Source: Ceratothoa steindachneri
Taxonomy: Eukaryota > Arthropoda > Malacostraca > Isopoda > Cymothoidae
Length of the DNA stretch: 64,000 bases
Assembly: GCA_963969495.1 (NCBI GenBank)
Contig: OZ018326.1
Span: forward strand, 155,186,306 to 155,250,305
Direction: 5' to 3'
Below are positions 46,402 through 59,130 of this stretch, piece after piece; position 1 is the stretch's first letter; each line of letters opens with the position of its first letter. The position numbers and the translations under genes were made by a program. Below the pieces are notes generated by a model that was given only the letters and a program-made list of their open reading frames with translations, was not told the origin of the DNA and did no database searches.

Positions 46402-46770
46402 GGAGGAGATACGACTTTCAGGCGGCAAATTCAGTTTCAACCTGGCTTTGTTGTTTGTAATTTGCCCTTCGTCAATTATCGAACTTTCTGCTTTATTTTC
46501 AGATCGAGAAAAGTTGTTAAAATTTTTGGACGATTATAATTTGTTTAAAGTTAAAATCGATTGTGAAGCTGGTAGTCAGGCATTAGAGATTAAAGATAAT
46601 TATGAATTTAGATGTACAAAAACTAAACGTGACTCAAGCGATCGCCATTATTTTAAAAATCAGCTTTGAATGGGACTTTTTCCTCAAATTAGCCAAAACA
46701 GGAATTAAAGGAAGATTCCACACTTTCCTCACTCTTATTTCAGAAGTATACCCACCTCAATAAAGTAAGT
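46402..46770 (+). pseudogene. Merlin-like transposase of element M
   Basis: The frame holds VICPSSIIELSALFSDREKL and, further on, FRCTKTKRDSSDRHYF, matching the zinc-ribbon region of elements A and B. However, one Cys of each pair is lost (V-I-C and C-E-A-G). Directly after, in another frame, come GTFSSN and then KTGIKGRFHTFLTLISEVYPPQ, the C-terminal end. The join here lies between GTFFSN and K-T-G-I-K, a third distinct deletion pattern in this family. It confirms that the sequence left of the right-hand end belongs to the same element as the left end at 35997. Confidence 0.65.
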
Positions 46771-46936
46771 AAAAAGCGGTTTTCGTTTGGTTATTTTCGG
46801 GTATTTTTTTACAAAAATGGCGCCAGGTATATTTGAACTAGGACTCAAACGCGCATGAATATGCATGCGCGGGTGGAAGAAACATGCACGCAAAAAAATA
46901 CACTTTTTGGGCGCGCCGCCGATCTTTATGTTTACC

Positions 46937-47420
46937 CTATTATAGCTTTATGGTCAGTTTATATCTCTATTTCCTTCATCTATCTCGCCACACTTTCTGT
47001 TCATTATAGCAAAATCTATTGCGCTCCTCTTCTCTCCTTGTTGCCAGGTTGAGATTCCTTGCACTTCTAGATTCTTCAAAATACATCGCTTTCAATTATC
47101 CATCGATACACCCTTCTTCCATTGCCGTTCTTTTTTTTCTCCCGTAGGCCAACATAAACATTAAAATCTTTCATCACTAAACATTTTTCGTTCTCCATTT
47201 CTTGTCATGCTCCTTAGTTCTTCTATTAGCCATTCACTCTTCCTCCGTTGGTACCTTCTACATAATTGTGCACTACTCTCACCACTAGGTTGGTTTTGCC
47301 CCCTGTGACCCTATATGTCTGTAGCCTCTACTGCTCTTTTATCCTCTCTCTACTGCTCTTTTATTCGGCTCCACCTCCTCTGATACCATATAACCCTCTT
47401 TAACTAGTATACCTAAGGCT
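46937..47420 (-). mobile_element. Endonuclease part of the split minus-strand LINE
   Basis: Frame-shifted patches on the minus strand follow endonuclease order: ISLRYTS, RSMTRNGERK, a decayed DFNVYVG box, RRSIDFAIMNRKCGEID and TDHKAI. The last is the SDH-type catalytic motif and sits right at the junction with element M. RRxIDFAI(I/M)NRK...SDHK is the usual end of the APE-type endonuclease in RTE/jockey-style LINEs. Confidence 0.65.
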
Positions 47421-47631
47421 AATTTCAAAATTAACACCAAATCCATTGGCGACCGTTAGTGAATAATGACGGATTGCGAATCTTGTGCGTTTAGTTTGTT
47501 GAACTTTAATATAACTTTTGCTACCTCCTCAGAAAATTGAATTAACTTTGTATAGCTCGTGGCCTCATTTTAAAAGTCAAGAATTACGAGATATGTGCGA
47601 GTGAGGCATTTAACGATTATATTGTTAAAAG

Positions 47632-48758
47632 CAGAGGTGTGCGGTCTGATTCGGAAATCCGATTAATCTGACTCACATTTTCGAATCGGATAATCGAATC
47701 GGACTAATCCCCGCCCAACGAATCGGATAATCGCAATCGGACTGCAGGAAATTTAAAACGATTTGCGATTATTCCCGGTCGATGTCGTCTTTGTTTTTTT
47801 CGCAATAGCAGTTTATTAATAAATTTTTCTATATTCTTCTCAAGTAAATATTTTTCTGTTTTATTCTATTCTATTCACACTTTCGTATTTCCTCTATAAT
47901 ATAATGCGTAAAATATCAGGATTAATTATTAAATCATATATAATAAAAAGGTTATATTTACAAGTATAAAGTAGGTATAATACGTTCTTAGTTTTGGTTT
48001 TTCGTACTCGTCTTATATCGGTTAAGTGACTCACCGCAACAACTGGTCGAGGAAGGCGCTGAGAAGGAACGCGGTACCCTCGCGCAATCTCTTCCACTCG
48101 AGTTCCGTGATGCTTGGGTAACACTTTTCCTCAAGTATAACACACCGATCCTGAGCTCCGCCTTGGTCGAGCAGGTGTTCAGCTATGGGCCGGACATCCT
48201 AAGGCCTAAGAGGGTGGCCCTCGCTGCACCGAACTTCGAGGCCCTCGTCTTAATGAAAGGCAACCTCCAACTCCTCAAGAAGGCCCATGAGGTTGAGGAA
48301 AAAGACGAGGACTAAGCTGGTGGGCTTAGAGTAGAGTAGAGGAAAAACTTTAAATATTATGAGGTATATATTGAACAAAGTTGTTAGTGGACCCTATCTT
48401 TTTTTCTCAGAGAATATATTAGTATTACTGTGTGTATTTTATGTAATATGTACTGTATAGTTTAATTTTTTGTTATATTATATTTTAATTAAAATAAAAT
48501 GTATATTTTTTTTATCTTAAAAGCTTGGTTTCTCTTTGTATTAGTTAGAAATGGCTTATTTAGGGTAAAAAAAAAGCATTAAATCCCCTTTAGAAACATT
48601 GAAAATCGCTTTAAAAACATTGAATTGCTTTTAAAAATATCAAATCGCATTTAAAAAAATTAATCGAATCGGATAATCGCTAATCGGAATTAGATTTTTG
48701 GCAACCGAATCGCTAATCGCTAATCGGACTTTATTTTTAAAAATCGCGCCCACCTCTG
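47632..48758 (+). mobile_element. hAT DNA transposon, internally deleted
   Basis: The left end cagaggtgtgcgg and the inverted right end cagaggtgggcgc are classic hAT termini. A perfect 8-bp target duplication GTTAAAAG flanks it (47624-47631 and 48759-48766). Many subterminal copies of (a)atcggataatcg lie in both ends, as expected for hAT transposase binding. Only the end of the transposase gene remains. Confidence 0.92.
48130..48315 (+). pseudogene. hAT transposase C-terminal dimerisation segment
   Basis: The plus-strand frame reads SSALVEQVFSYGPDILRPKR then FEALVLMKGNLQLL, ending at TAA 48313-48315. This matches the hAT dimerisation motif (x-S-S-A-x-V-E-R-x-F-S...G-x-I..R-x-R-L...L-x-x-x-x-x-N). 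It is GC-richer than the surrounding element. Upstream catalytic and BED-finger regions are absent. Confidence 0.85.
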
Positions 48759-49219
48759 GTTAAAAGGTGGAAATGTGACAGGTATGTTTCTGTGAGAAAG
48801 AAAAACTGGCAAGTGTGGTTGATCGCAAACTATTTTTAAAAATAGAGATCTTCCCAGCATTAAATATGAAGTTTTGTTTATATGTCTTTGCATTCGAACC
48901 TAATGTTATGTTTTCTTATTGTTACTACTACTACTAGGTGATTAAAAAATAAGGGTTTCAAATTTCGTTAGAATCGGCCGAATATTTACAATGTTATTAC
49001 CAAAACAAAAAAGAGCAAAACGGACCCGACGGACGGACCGAGCGACATAGTGAGATATCGAGTCGCACGCAATTAAAAATCATGATTTCTTATTTTGTTT
49101 TTGTTTTTTTATCTACGGGCAAAAAAGCCAATAGTTAGCGCTAACTAAAAATACGTGCACTAATTTGGGCTACCAAATTATCGCCTAAATCAGCCCAAAT
49201 TGAGTTGACAATTTAAAAC

Positions 49220-49670
49220 CGTGACTATTTATAACCATTTGTCATTATGTCTCCAGTCTGTGCTGGTTGTTTGGTTCGCTCTCGCTAAGCATTCCCTGAT
49301 AAAAGTAAATTGCGTATGTTCGGTGTGCGGCAGTGACCTGAAAGATCACGAAAACCTAGCTTTGTTCTTCGACAAATCTAGTCTGCATTACACGGAACCT
49401 TTTTTGAAAACTCGATAATAAAGCCAATTAAATTGATTCGTTTTGTATATTGGTTCGTATTTAACAGAGCCACCCAGCAGGAAATCGAGAAACAAGTGGA
49501 GTTATCATTTCAAACAGTTAGGAACTAGTATATTTTTGCTCGGGAGATCACCATCCATTATTGCGAAAAGAATGTGGAAAATTTGGTGAGATATACTTGT
49601 TCGAGGCAATTTTGTCGCAAACATAACATACCTCGTCATAAAAAGGTTAGGTTAAGTTAGGGATTTAGGA
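49220..49670 (+). pseudogene. Third IS1595/Merlin-like transposase fragment (N-terminal half)
   Basis: Patches in order are a Cys pair (PVCAGC), KVNCVCSVCGSDL, then RATQQEIEKQVELSFQTVRN and IFAREITIHYC. The latter pair resembles the linker helix-turn-helix (S-Q-x-x-I-x-x-x-x-x-L-S-x-x-T-V-x-x-W...F-x-R-E-x-C) of ISXO2-type transposases, a part deleted in all the other copies. Several stops are present. A GGTAATAAC-type inverted end lies at about 48960-48986. Confidence 0.45.
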
Positions 49671-50529
49671 TCGTCTTTGTCTCTGTAAATTGCTTATTTT
49701 CTCCGAAAATTGCTTACTCTTTGTGGTAGCTGCGGCAGCAATGAACATCATATTCGTTTTCGTGATTCCTAAAAACGGCAGAGAAATAAATTTCCTGTCC
49801 AAAAAAATCGTGATGGGTATGTTCTGGAAATTTCACATGAAAACTTTATTTCCTATTGCAGGAATAATAATAAAAAATGGACGCAATAATATAATCGATA
49901 TACAGTATCACCTAAAAGAAATTATGCCCTGCTAATCTGTAAAATTCTTTGCAATTTTAGGGGATAATTTTGTCGCCCAAATTATCGCCTGCACTTCAAG
50001 GTGGCGGTACATATTAGCGTCAAGTTAGAATTGCAATTTTTTTCACCCAAAGTTACAGGAAATTGTGTTTTTTACTTATGCGCCAATGTTTTTTTATCAT
50101 ATAATTTATTTATATTTCTACAATTACCATTAAAAGTGTCCATTTCTTCATCCGTAACTAATATATACAATTAACTCAGATGCGACCCACATCAGTAACT
50201 TCATCCAGTTCAACACATCTAGCCCGTTCTCACATTAAAACCCGCGCATGGATTTCTAACCTGGGACTGAGTTGGGTTTATCAATTGGATTCAAATGGGA
50301 TAGTCCACACAGTTTCCATATAAGAAACTCAGATGGGTCCCACATCCGTGACAAACTTATTTGGGTCCCAGTTGTGGCATCCACATTAATTCGCATGGGT
50401 CCTATGTAGGACACAGGGTTGGCTTTGTTTACAAATGTGGGACTTTATAGCCGTAAGAAGGTGAGTATCAAACTCGAATTGTAAGTCATGTAGTGTGTAG
50501 CGTGCTGATAAATGAAAGTGGGCGGTTTA

Positions 50530-50940
50530 TAAGCTCCGTTTGAATTGATTTAAGTCTCAGGATGACCGAGTGGGTCAAGCTGTGCATAAGTGTTCTCAGC
50601 GACCAGGGAAAGCTGTTTGCACATCGCCGCACGTTTCATTTTTTTTTTCTCCTTTGCCAGTACATCTCTATCTGCAATGGTACTCAGACTCGGGTGGATG
50701 TCGGGCTGCTCATTGGATAACGTTTCCAAGCGGCTTTCAGCTTTCTTCAATTCTTCAGAATATGCTCCGTTTCTATCAGAAAGGCTGTGTACTGTATGTG
50801 TAAGGGGGGGGGGCATATAATGGTCGCTTGAGTTAAAGCGCCCGCTACGATAGTCCCGGTCAAAGACACGAGGAAGCTGTTCGCAACACGTCGCACTCTC
50901 CGTTCTTTCTTTTTCATCGCGCTCCTTCCAACATTTCTAT
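50530..50940 (+). repeat. Two related tRNA-derived-SINE-like segments (weak)
   Basis: gatgaccgagtgggtcaagc at 50562 resembles the A box of a tRNA-Ser/Leu. The following gaccagggaaagctgtttgcacatcgccgcac (50600) is echoed at about 50855 as ggtcaaagacacgaggaagctgttcgcaacacgtcgcac. No convincing B box or cloverleaf is seen. Confidence 0.3.
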
Positions 50941-50945
50941 CTAGA

Positions 50946-51173
50946 ACCCCGTAAGGGACACAGTCGTCATGCCGACGGGACTAAGCGTCACGTCCGACCC
51001 CAGCTTAGCCTCTTCTCCGTATTTCTGACACCCTGTCTCTTACCCACTTGCTCACTTTCCCTACAACCTCTCCCACAACTTTGTCTGGTCGGCCTCTAAT
51101 TTCACAAGGTAGGTACCGACCAACTTCATCTTACCCAACCATCCTGGATGGGGGCTGAGAGAGGAGGGACAAC
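50946..51173 (+). mobile_element. 5'-UTR-only fragment of the large RNase-H LINE
   Basis: ccccgtaaggg..., gaccccagcttagcctctt, acaacctctcccacaacttt, ggcctctaatttcacaaggt and atcctggatgggggctgag match, in order, the reverse complement of 13620-13380. It starts at the element's extreme 5' end and stops before ORF1. Confidence 0.85.
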
Positions 51174-51239
51174 CTAGAGAAAGAAGTCGATAGAATATAT
51201 AAAATAGGGATAAATGTGTACTACCCTGTGTACGTTCTC

Positions 51240-51720
51240 GACAATTGTTATAAGTCCGCTAAGCGTTCCTATTATCAAACTAATGTTAATATCCCTAAGT
51301 TTCAGGCCACAAACTTATTAGTTTTACCCTATTTATCGCATCCTTGTCCCCCCCCCCTCCTTCACGACCTGGCATTGTTTATTCGATAGGCTGCAACAAC
51401 TGCCAAAAATGTTATTATGGACAAACCTGGAAAGAACTAGATGTCTGGGTTAAGCAACATCAAGCCAATGTACGTAATCACAGTGAACAATCTGCGCTTT
51501 TTCTACATACGTACAATCTTAACCATAGCATTAACTGGAACAGTGCCAAACCAGTCATATAATGCAGTAATTATATTTCGAGAAATATATTAGAATGTAT
51601 CTCCATTAACGCGTTCCCAAATTTCAACCTTAGTCCTGGTTTGTTCATGCTAGACCACATTATCACTACATACATAAAATCTCAAATAAAGTTGTTTCAT
51701 GATTTTGTACCCCCTAATTA
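51240..51720 (+). pseudogene. Penelope-like element fragment with GIY-YIG endonuclease
   Basis: The frame at 51344-51562 reads RPGIVYSIGCNNCQKCYYGQ, then KQHQANVRNHSEQSAL and NLNHSINWNSAK. This is the GIY-YIG nuclease domain of Penelope-like retroelements: G-(I/V)-Y-x-I-x-C-x-x-C-x-x-x-Y-x-G-x-T, R/K-x-H, H-x-I-x-W. The first R of the catalytic R-x-x-E-H helix appears changed (V-K-Q-H). After a stop, residual C-terminal text (FPNFNLSPGLFMLDHI) follows to about 51720. The preceding 100 bases may hold the end of the RT domain. Confidence 0.8.
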
Positions 51721-51909
51721 AAGTTCAGAGGTGGGTAGTCTAATCCCCCCTTCCTTAAGGCAATGTATGTAGTGCTTCCTGTTCATTCTTTGAAAAGGTC
51801 TTTAATAATAAAGATGAAAGCGCTCGGAATCGTTTTTCACTTTTCCATTGTTGGTGTATCTGAATAACTTTGACTCACGTGCACTTTGTGCTTTGTGAGC
51901 TTGCTTTTT

Positions 51910-51913
<4 letters not shown>

Positions 51914-51993
<80 letters not shown>
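51914..51993. repeat. (TA)n microsatellite, left of the foldback
   Basis: About 40 TA units end where the left arm of the inverted repeat begins. Confidence 0.95.
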
Positions 51994-51998
<5 letters not shown>

Positions 51999-52430
51999 TC
52001 CATTAAACCACATTGAAAGAGAAAACGAAATAATTTTTCCTTGCAGTAATATTTTTATTACCTTTTTTCGAAAAATCCGTGCAGGGAAGCGATTCGAACC
52101 AGGCACACTGAGGCAGCGAGCACCGCTTTGATCTCAGTTAAAAGTATGCCGTTAGTACACTACGCTACGCAGAGAACCAAAAAATTCTCTGACTAGAATA
52201 GCTTTTAAGGAACACTTTCGCAAGCTCGAACGGAGAGAATCTTTTGGTTCTCTGCGTAGCGTAGTGTACTAACGGCATACTTTTAACTGAGATCAAAGCG
52301 GTGCTCGCTGCCTCAGTGTGCCTGGTTCGAATCACTTCCCTGCACGGATTTTTCGAAAAAAGGTTATAAAAATATTACTGCCAGGAAAAATTATTCCGTT
52401 TTCTCTTTCAATGTGGTTTAATGGATTCAT
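51994..52430. repeat. 437-bp foldback: ~198-bp inverted arms, 41-bp loop
   Basis: The left arm 51994-52190 begins atgaatccattaaaccacat. The right arm 52232-52430 is its reverse complement with a handful of changes (aagcgatt/aatcactt, ccttgcag/tgccagga). Each arm, read outwards from the loop, carries ctgcgtagcgtagtgtacta (A-box-like) and, about 65 bases on, cctggttcgaatcact, whose ggttcgaatc is a good RNA polymerase III B box. It then runs into tttttcgaaaaaa. The pattern suggests two tRNA-derived SINE-type units head to head, or a foldback element. Confidence 0.85.
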
Positions 52431-52454
52431 TTTCATCATTCTCTCGTGCTACTT

Positions 52455-52456
<2 letters not shown>

Positions 52457-52536
<80 letters not shown>
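52457..52536. repeat. (TA)n microsatellite, right of the foldback
   Basis: About 40 TA units lie 27 bases beyond the right arm, almost mirroring the left tract. Confidence 0.95.
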
Positions 52537-52539
<3 letters not shown>

Positions 52540-53600
52540 TTCGAATATTGTAACTGCCAGGACTCACAAAATTTGTAAGCGCCACTCTTTCACTCTCACC
52601 CCGTTTTTATTCAACAAGGTTCGTTTATAAATTGTTCCAACGTCAGGTTAACAAATCCATCTCAAACGTGTGAGTACTGTACTTATATAATTTTCATTCA
52701 TTACCAACCCCAACTTTCGTATTACCATTTGTGATCTTGTTAATACCTTTTACATTTTATTTAATATCCTGTTAATATCCTTTCTTTCATCTAATTAATT
52801 ACAAGTAATAGCCTGTGAATTACCTTTTTAATTTTTTTACTTACCTTCAAATATCATTCCAAAATTCACATTTAAGTCTTCATACATCTCTCCCACTCAC
52901 TTCTTCATTATATACCAATTTGTATCTAGCATTATAAGCAATCAATTATCCCTTTGTGTTTTCATTTGTTAATAATTAAATACAATTCTTTTTGTATGAT
53001 CTTGTATTCAAATCCCTCGTGGTTTACCGCATTCCGTCACGTAGGCCGAATCTAAAAATGCATCCTTCTTCTATCAAACACGTTTGTTTGATAAAGATGG
53101 TGCCCAGAATTTAATAATCTCCTGTCTATCGATAAATATAAATTCAAGCGTAAATTTTAATTTTCAAAAATCCTCGTGGCCATTCACGTTTTACCTTTTT
53201 CGAATGCCTATTTCATTCACGTGTTTCCTTTTCGTATCAAGTTTTATCGACAACATCCTTCTTCCAATTGTTATAATTCTTAGCAATTTAAATTAAATAA
53301 TATCCCTTAAATACAACGAGTGAATAATTTCCTCTTTATATACAATTTTCTTTTCTTGTTTTTCACGTTTCTGTTTCGTGATTAATCTGCGCGCGCCCAC
53401 ACCCACACACACACACAAACACCTGAAATTTACTCGCATTCTTTTACGCACACCAATTCGAAATTCATCCATTCTATCAAAATACGATAATTCTCATTAA
53501 CAAACATAGATACAACTTACCGGGATCCAAACATCGGCTAAAACAACGGTGACTGACCAAAAGTTTGCAACAATACAATCTTCAACCGAAATCCAACAAG
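52540..53600. other. AT-rich stretch, possible 5' leader of the Gypsy-like element
   Basis: No gene seen. tggtgcccagaat at 53098 looks like a tRNA-type primer-binding site, which would make the sequence before it an LTR. No matching 3' LTR was found, so this stays unproven. Confidence 0.3.
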
Positions 53601-56600
53601 ATTCAGTAAAAGTCCCCCTGCATTTCTTAATCTACCGGCTTTTAATGCATCAAACCCAATCGCTTGGCTGGACGTTTGTGATCTGATTTTCCACCCTCAA
53701 GTCATAACTGAAGAAGATAAGATAGCTGCCACAATCCCCAAAGTTCCCATAAGTATCTTCATTAAGTTTAGTGATATTTTATTTAATGGGGAAAAAGTGG
53801 ACGCATACAACGAATTCGGGGAGGCCTTCTGGAAGGAATTTGGGAAGTCACAGGCTGAAGACTTAAGGAAGCTCCTTAATACTCAAAAGATGTGAGATAA
53901 GTGTCCCATTAGCTTCTTAAATCATTTGAAGGGCCTTATCAGGGCAAAAGGTGCGCAATCTGACCCTTTCGCCCTCGCCTCGCCGAAATTTTCATGCGGG
54001 GAGTTCCAGAGTATATTAGGTCCCTCATTCTTATGTCATCACCGACCGATGTTGGCCAGCTGGCAAAAGCCGCCTAATCAGCTCTATAAAAATCCTTATG
54101 TAAATTGGGACAGCGTACAAAATCACGGCCCTAAGCCTAATTCTTCCATTTCGCAGGTTCGGGTAACAGCGAGTTATGCTTGTGAGCGACCGGAGTGTAG
54201 TGAAATTCCAACCCCCCTAACGAAGGATTTAGCTGCCACGTTATCGAGGATTAAGAGTTATCTCAGCCGGTTGTAACTGCAGCAAGGAAAAGAGAGCGAG
54301 CGATGGCACGGGTATGGTATGCGGAGATATAGGACCCGTTTAGGTTCCCGTAAAAGAAACCAACGAGATAACCTCAACACAAAAAGGGAGATGCGGCAAT
54401 TTTCACAATCTTCTTCCGCCTATTCTCAGCATAATCTTTCACAACAAATGGACCCCTGCTGGTGCCATCAAATGTATGGTAACAATGTTGTACTCTGTAC
54501 ACAGCCTTGCAACCATTATTATGCTTTTTCCCATAATGCGCTTAGTGGTCTCCCAAAGCATAATATATCTTTCACCCAATCAACTCAATGGTGTTGGTAC
54601 CATAACAAATATGGCGCACAAGCTGTAAAATTCTTATAACCGTGCACACATTTACAACCGGTAACTCCTCCTTCGCCTAACCTCAACTCTCCACTCTCCG
54701 CACATCACTTATCTCAACCAAACTCTCCATATTTTCAAACTTCAACATCTACCTCAAATTCTCCTTCTTTAAACTAGAAAGGCATGGGACAAAAGCGTCT
54801 ACATCCCCTGCCCTCACATCACTTATCGGGTATGTCCTCCGTTCTATGTACATTTTTGACACACTTTCTGGTTTCTCATTCCTGAGAGACACTGGTTCAG
54901 AATGAGGTGTTATTCCAATTTCTAAGACGACAAAGCGTGTGCTCATTCAGATTTAGTTCTGAAGGCAGCTAAATCGACCATTATTAGGACCTATGAAAGG
55001 CATAACCTGCAAGTTTCACTCGGTCTCCGTAGATATTTTCGATGAAGCTTCGTCATGGCCGAGGTAGATTGTCCAATATTGGGCATCGCTTTTCTTTCGG
55101 CTGAAGACCTTTTGGTCGATTCTCGTCACCGCAACTTTGCAATTGCAAAACTTTAGTCACTGTTTTAGATTCGTACTCACCTTCACAGAGTTCCTTCCTT
55201 TCTATTCGTCTCCCACCCACCGAGCCTCCATTTTAGCGTTTTCTGCAGGAGTTTACCGACCTTACCTCTCCACCTTAGAATGATAGGCCCAATGCATGCA
55301 TAATTCACTGTGAAATAAAACACAAGAAGGTCCCATTCATTACTTTCCTTGTCAAATTTGCTGAATCTTTGATAGTCTTAGGTAGGACTAACTTGCCTCG
55401 AAAGAAGACAAGGCGAGTAGGAAGGCACACAACCTCATACCCTGAAATACAAAACGGAGATCATATGCCAGACCAAGAGAAGAGTAGAAGACGTTGTGTT
55501 AGATGTGCTGCCAAACATTTGAATAAATGGCTAGTGCATTACTTTTTTTTTATTTTCCCCTTATAACTGTTGAAATAATTATGTAAATCCACGGCAGAGT
55601 TCATTTTTTTTTATATTATTGAGATAAATTGAACAAGATTAAGAATACTGTTGGGACAAAAATATCCCACTTTAAAATACCATTAGGACCATAATGTCCC
55701 ATTGCAATTTCATCGTTGTAAATCATTTTAATGACAAAAATTGTATGACATCTTTTTATGGTCCAAAAGAACCTATTTCAACTCCATGCTGTCTAAGACC
55801 AAAAAGAACTATCCTCTCGAGGGGTCTACTGAAACGTGCGATTCATTTTCTCGCGCCAAAGAGGCTATTGCCCTTCTCATCCTTCTCCAAGAGCCCCCAT
55901 CAGCGTCGCCTCAGACACATCCTCAACTCACGTAAGTGCAACCTTGCAGCAGAAGATTGGTGACCTATCGCAATTTCTTGCTTTTTTCTCTCCCTCTCTT
56001 TCTCTCAAAAGAGGTATAGTACGTTCTTATGTGAGCTGTTTGGTATATACCTCACAATCCGTCACTTCCGTTCATATTTGGAAGGGCGTGACTTCACTAT
56101 TTTTACTGACCATAAGCCTTTGGTCTATGCTTGCTCGTCTCGTTCCACGTCTTCGGGGCACACTGCATTTGATACTCGTTATCTTGACTTTATCCTGCAG
56201 ATGACGAGCGATATTCGCTATTTGCATAGCTCTTCAAACGTCGTATCTGACTGACACGTTTTCTCGCATTTCCTCGATTTCGGGCACACGACTCTCTCAC
56301 ACTACGCTCATCGATCATGCGACAATAGCGCTGGCCCAGGAACAGGATGAAGACATGGAAACACTGCGGCACTCTTTTCAAATCGTTGTTCGCTAAGTCG
56401 AATTACCAGACAGTCCTTCCAGGCGCCCCCCTGGTCGACTATTCATTGCCTCACTGTCTTCGTCCTCTCATTTCTCTTCCCACTTCTTCTTCCACTATAA
56501 CCCTTTATCGCCCAGAAAGTCCCCAAAATAACCTCCAAATGACTTTTCCAATCACCCCTGCTACACAAACTTCACCTTCCCTTCCATTTTGCAACTCTCG

Positions 56601-56945
56601 CCTCTTGTGTTGCAGGAACCCTCGTCGGCAGCGGTAGTCAGTCAGGAGGAAATCTCTCCGATACTGGTCACCCGTCAGCGGAAAACTGGACTCAAGTCTC
56701 CCACGTCCCGCTGGATGCCATCTCAGAAGGAACCAAGAAGTGGGTCACCTTCGCTCCGTCAACCTCTACCCGTGTCGGTACCCCTCCCCCCCCCCCACCG
56801 CCAATGAAACTGGCACTGCCACAGCGGATAAAAATCACCGTGCTCGCAGCCAAACCACTGGCAATGTGACATGTTCTGGTCACGTGGTAAAGAGACCTCA
56901 GCGTCATCAGAAATAGCAAGACCATATTTTAAAGGGGGGTGGGGA
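53600..56945 (+). mobile_element. Gypsy-like LTR retrotransposon internal region, heavily decayed
   Basis: Gag traces lie at 53640-54270 (FNASNPIAWLDVC-like start, FGKSQAEDLRKLL, FLNHLKGLI). They are followed by a CWYHNKYG-type segment (54430-54640) typical of the gag-pol hinge. The aspartic-protease box FLRDTGSE lies near 54880 and a broken capsid/pol spacer follows. RNase H traces lie at 55940-56270 (FFTDHKPL-like and YLDFI-like patches), and a chromodomain-free pol tail lies to about 56920. A purine tract aaaggggggtgggga at 56929 could prime plus-strand synthesis. Most RT and all readable integrase are missing or scrambled, and each domain is crossed by stops and frame shifts. The copy is dead. 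The call rests on the domain order. Confidence 0.65.
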
Positions 56946-57061
56946 AAACTTTCTTTCGTGGAGAGTATTTGTAGCACTGCCAAATTCTTATAATCTGCAG
57001 TACTCCAAAGTAATTTGTATATGTAATGTAATCCAACTTGAGCGAAGTGATAAGTCAAACA

Positions 57062-57063
<2 letters not shown>

Positions 57064-57121
<58 letters not shown>
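57064..57121. repeat. (TA)n microsatellite
   Basis: About 29 TA units at the boundary between the Gypsy-like remnant and the next LINE. Confidence 0.95.

Positions 57122-59130
<2,009 letters not shown>

Larger units (their letters stand above)
47470..48960 (+). pseudogene. Second type of IS1595/Merlin-like transposase, split by a hAT element
   Basis: The left part (47470-47631) begins MTDCESCAFSLLNFNITFAT with a C-x-x-C pair. After decay it reaches FNDYIVKR at the hAT insertion. The right part (48767-48960) continues WKCDRYVSVRKKNWQVW and, after a frame change, a patch like FPALNMKFCLYVFAFE. The order W-x-C...S-x-R, then S-K-x-x-L-x-x-x-L-x-x-x-Y/F-x-W/F is that of the zinc ribbon and first helix region of ISXO2-type transposases. 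Removing the hAT element and one 8-bp duplication gives IVKRWKCDRYVSVRK without a frame break, the main support for this reading. Confidence 0.55.

Noticed and set aside
50557..50640. Possible tRNA-Ser/Leu gene
   Set aside because: Only an A-box-like stretch is present; no B box, no anticodon arm and no acceptor stem pair.
56929..57060. 3' LTR of the Gypsy-like element
   Set aside because: A purine tract is present, but no sequence matching an upstream LTR could be found.
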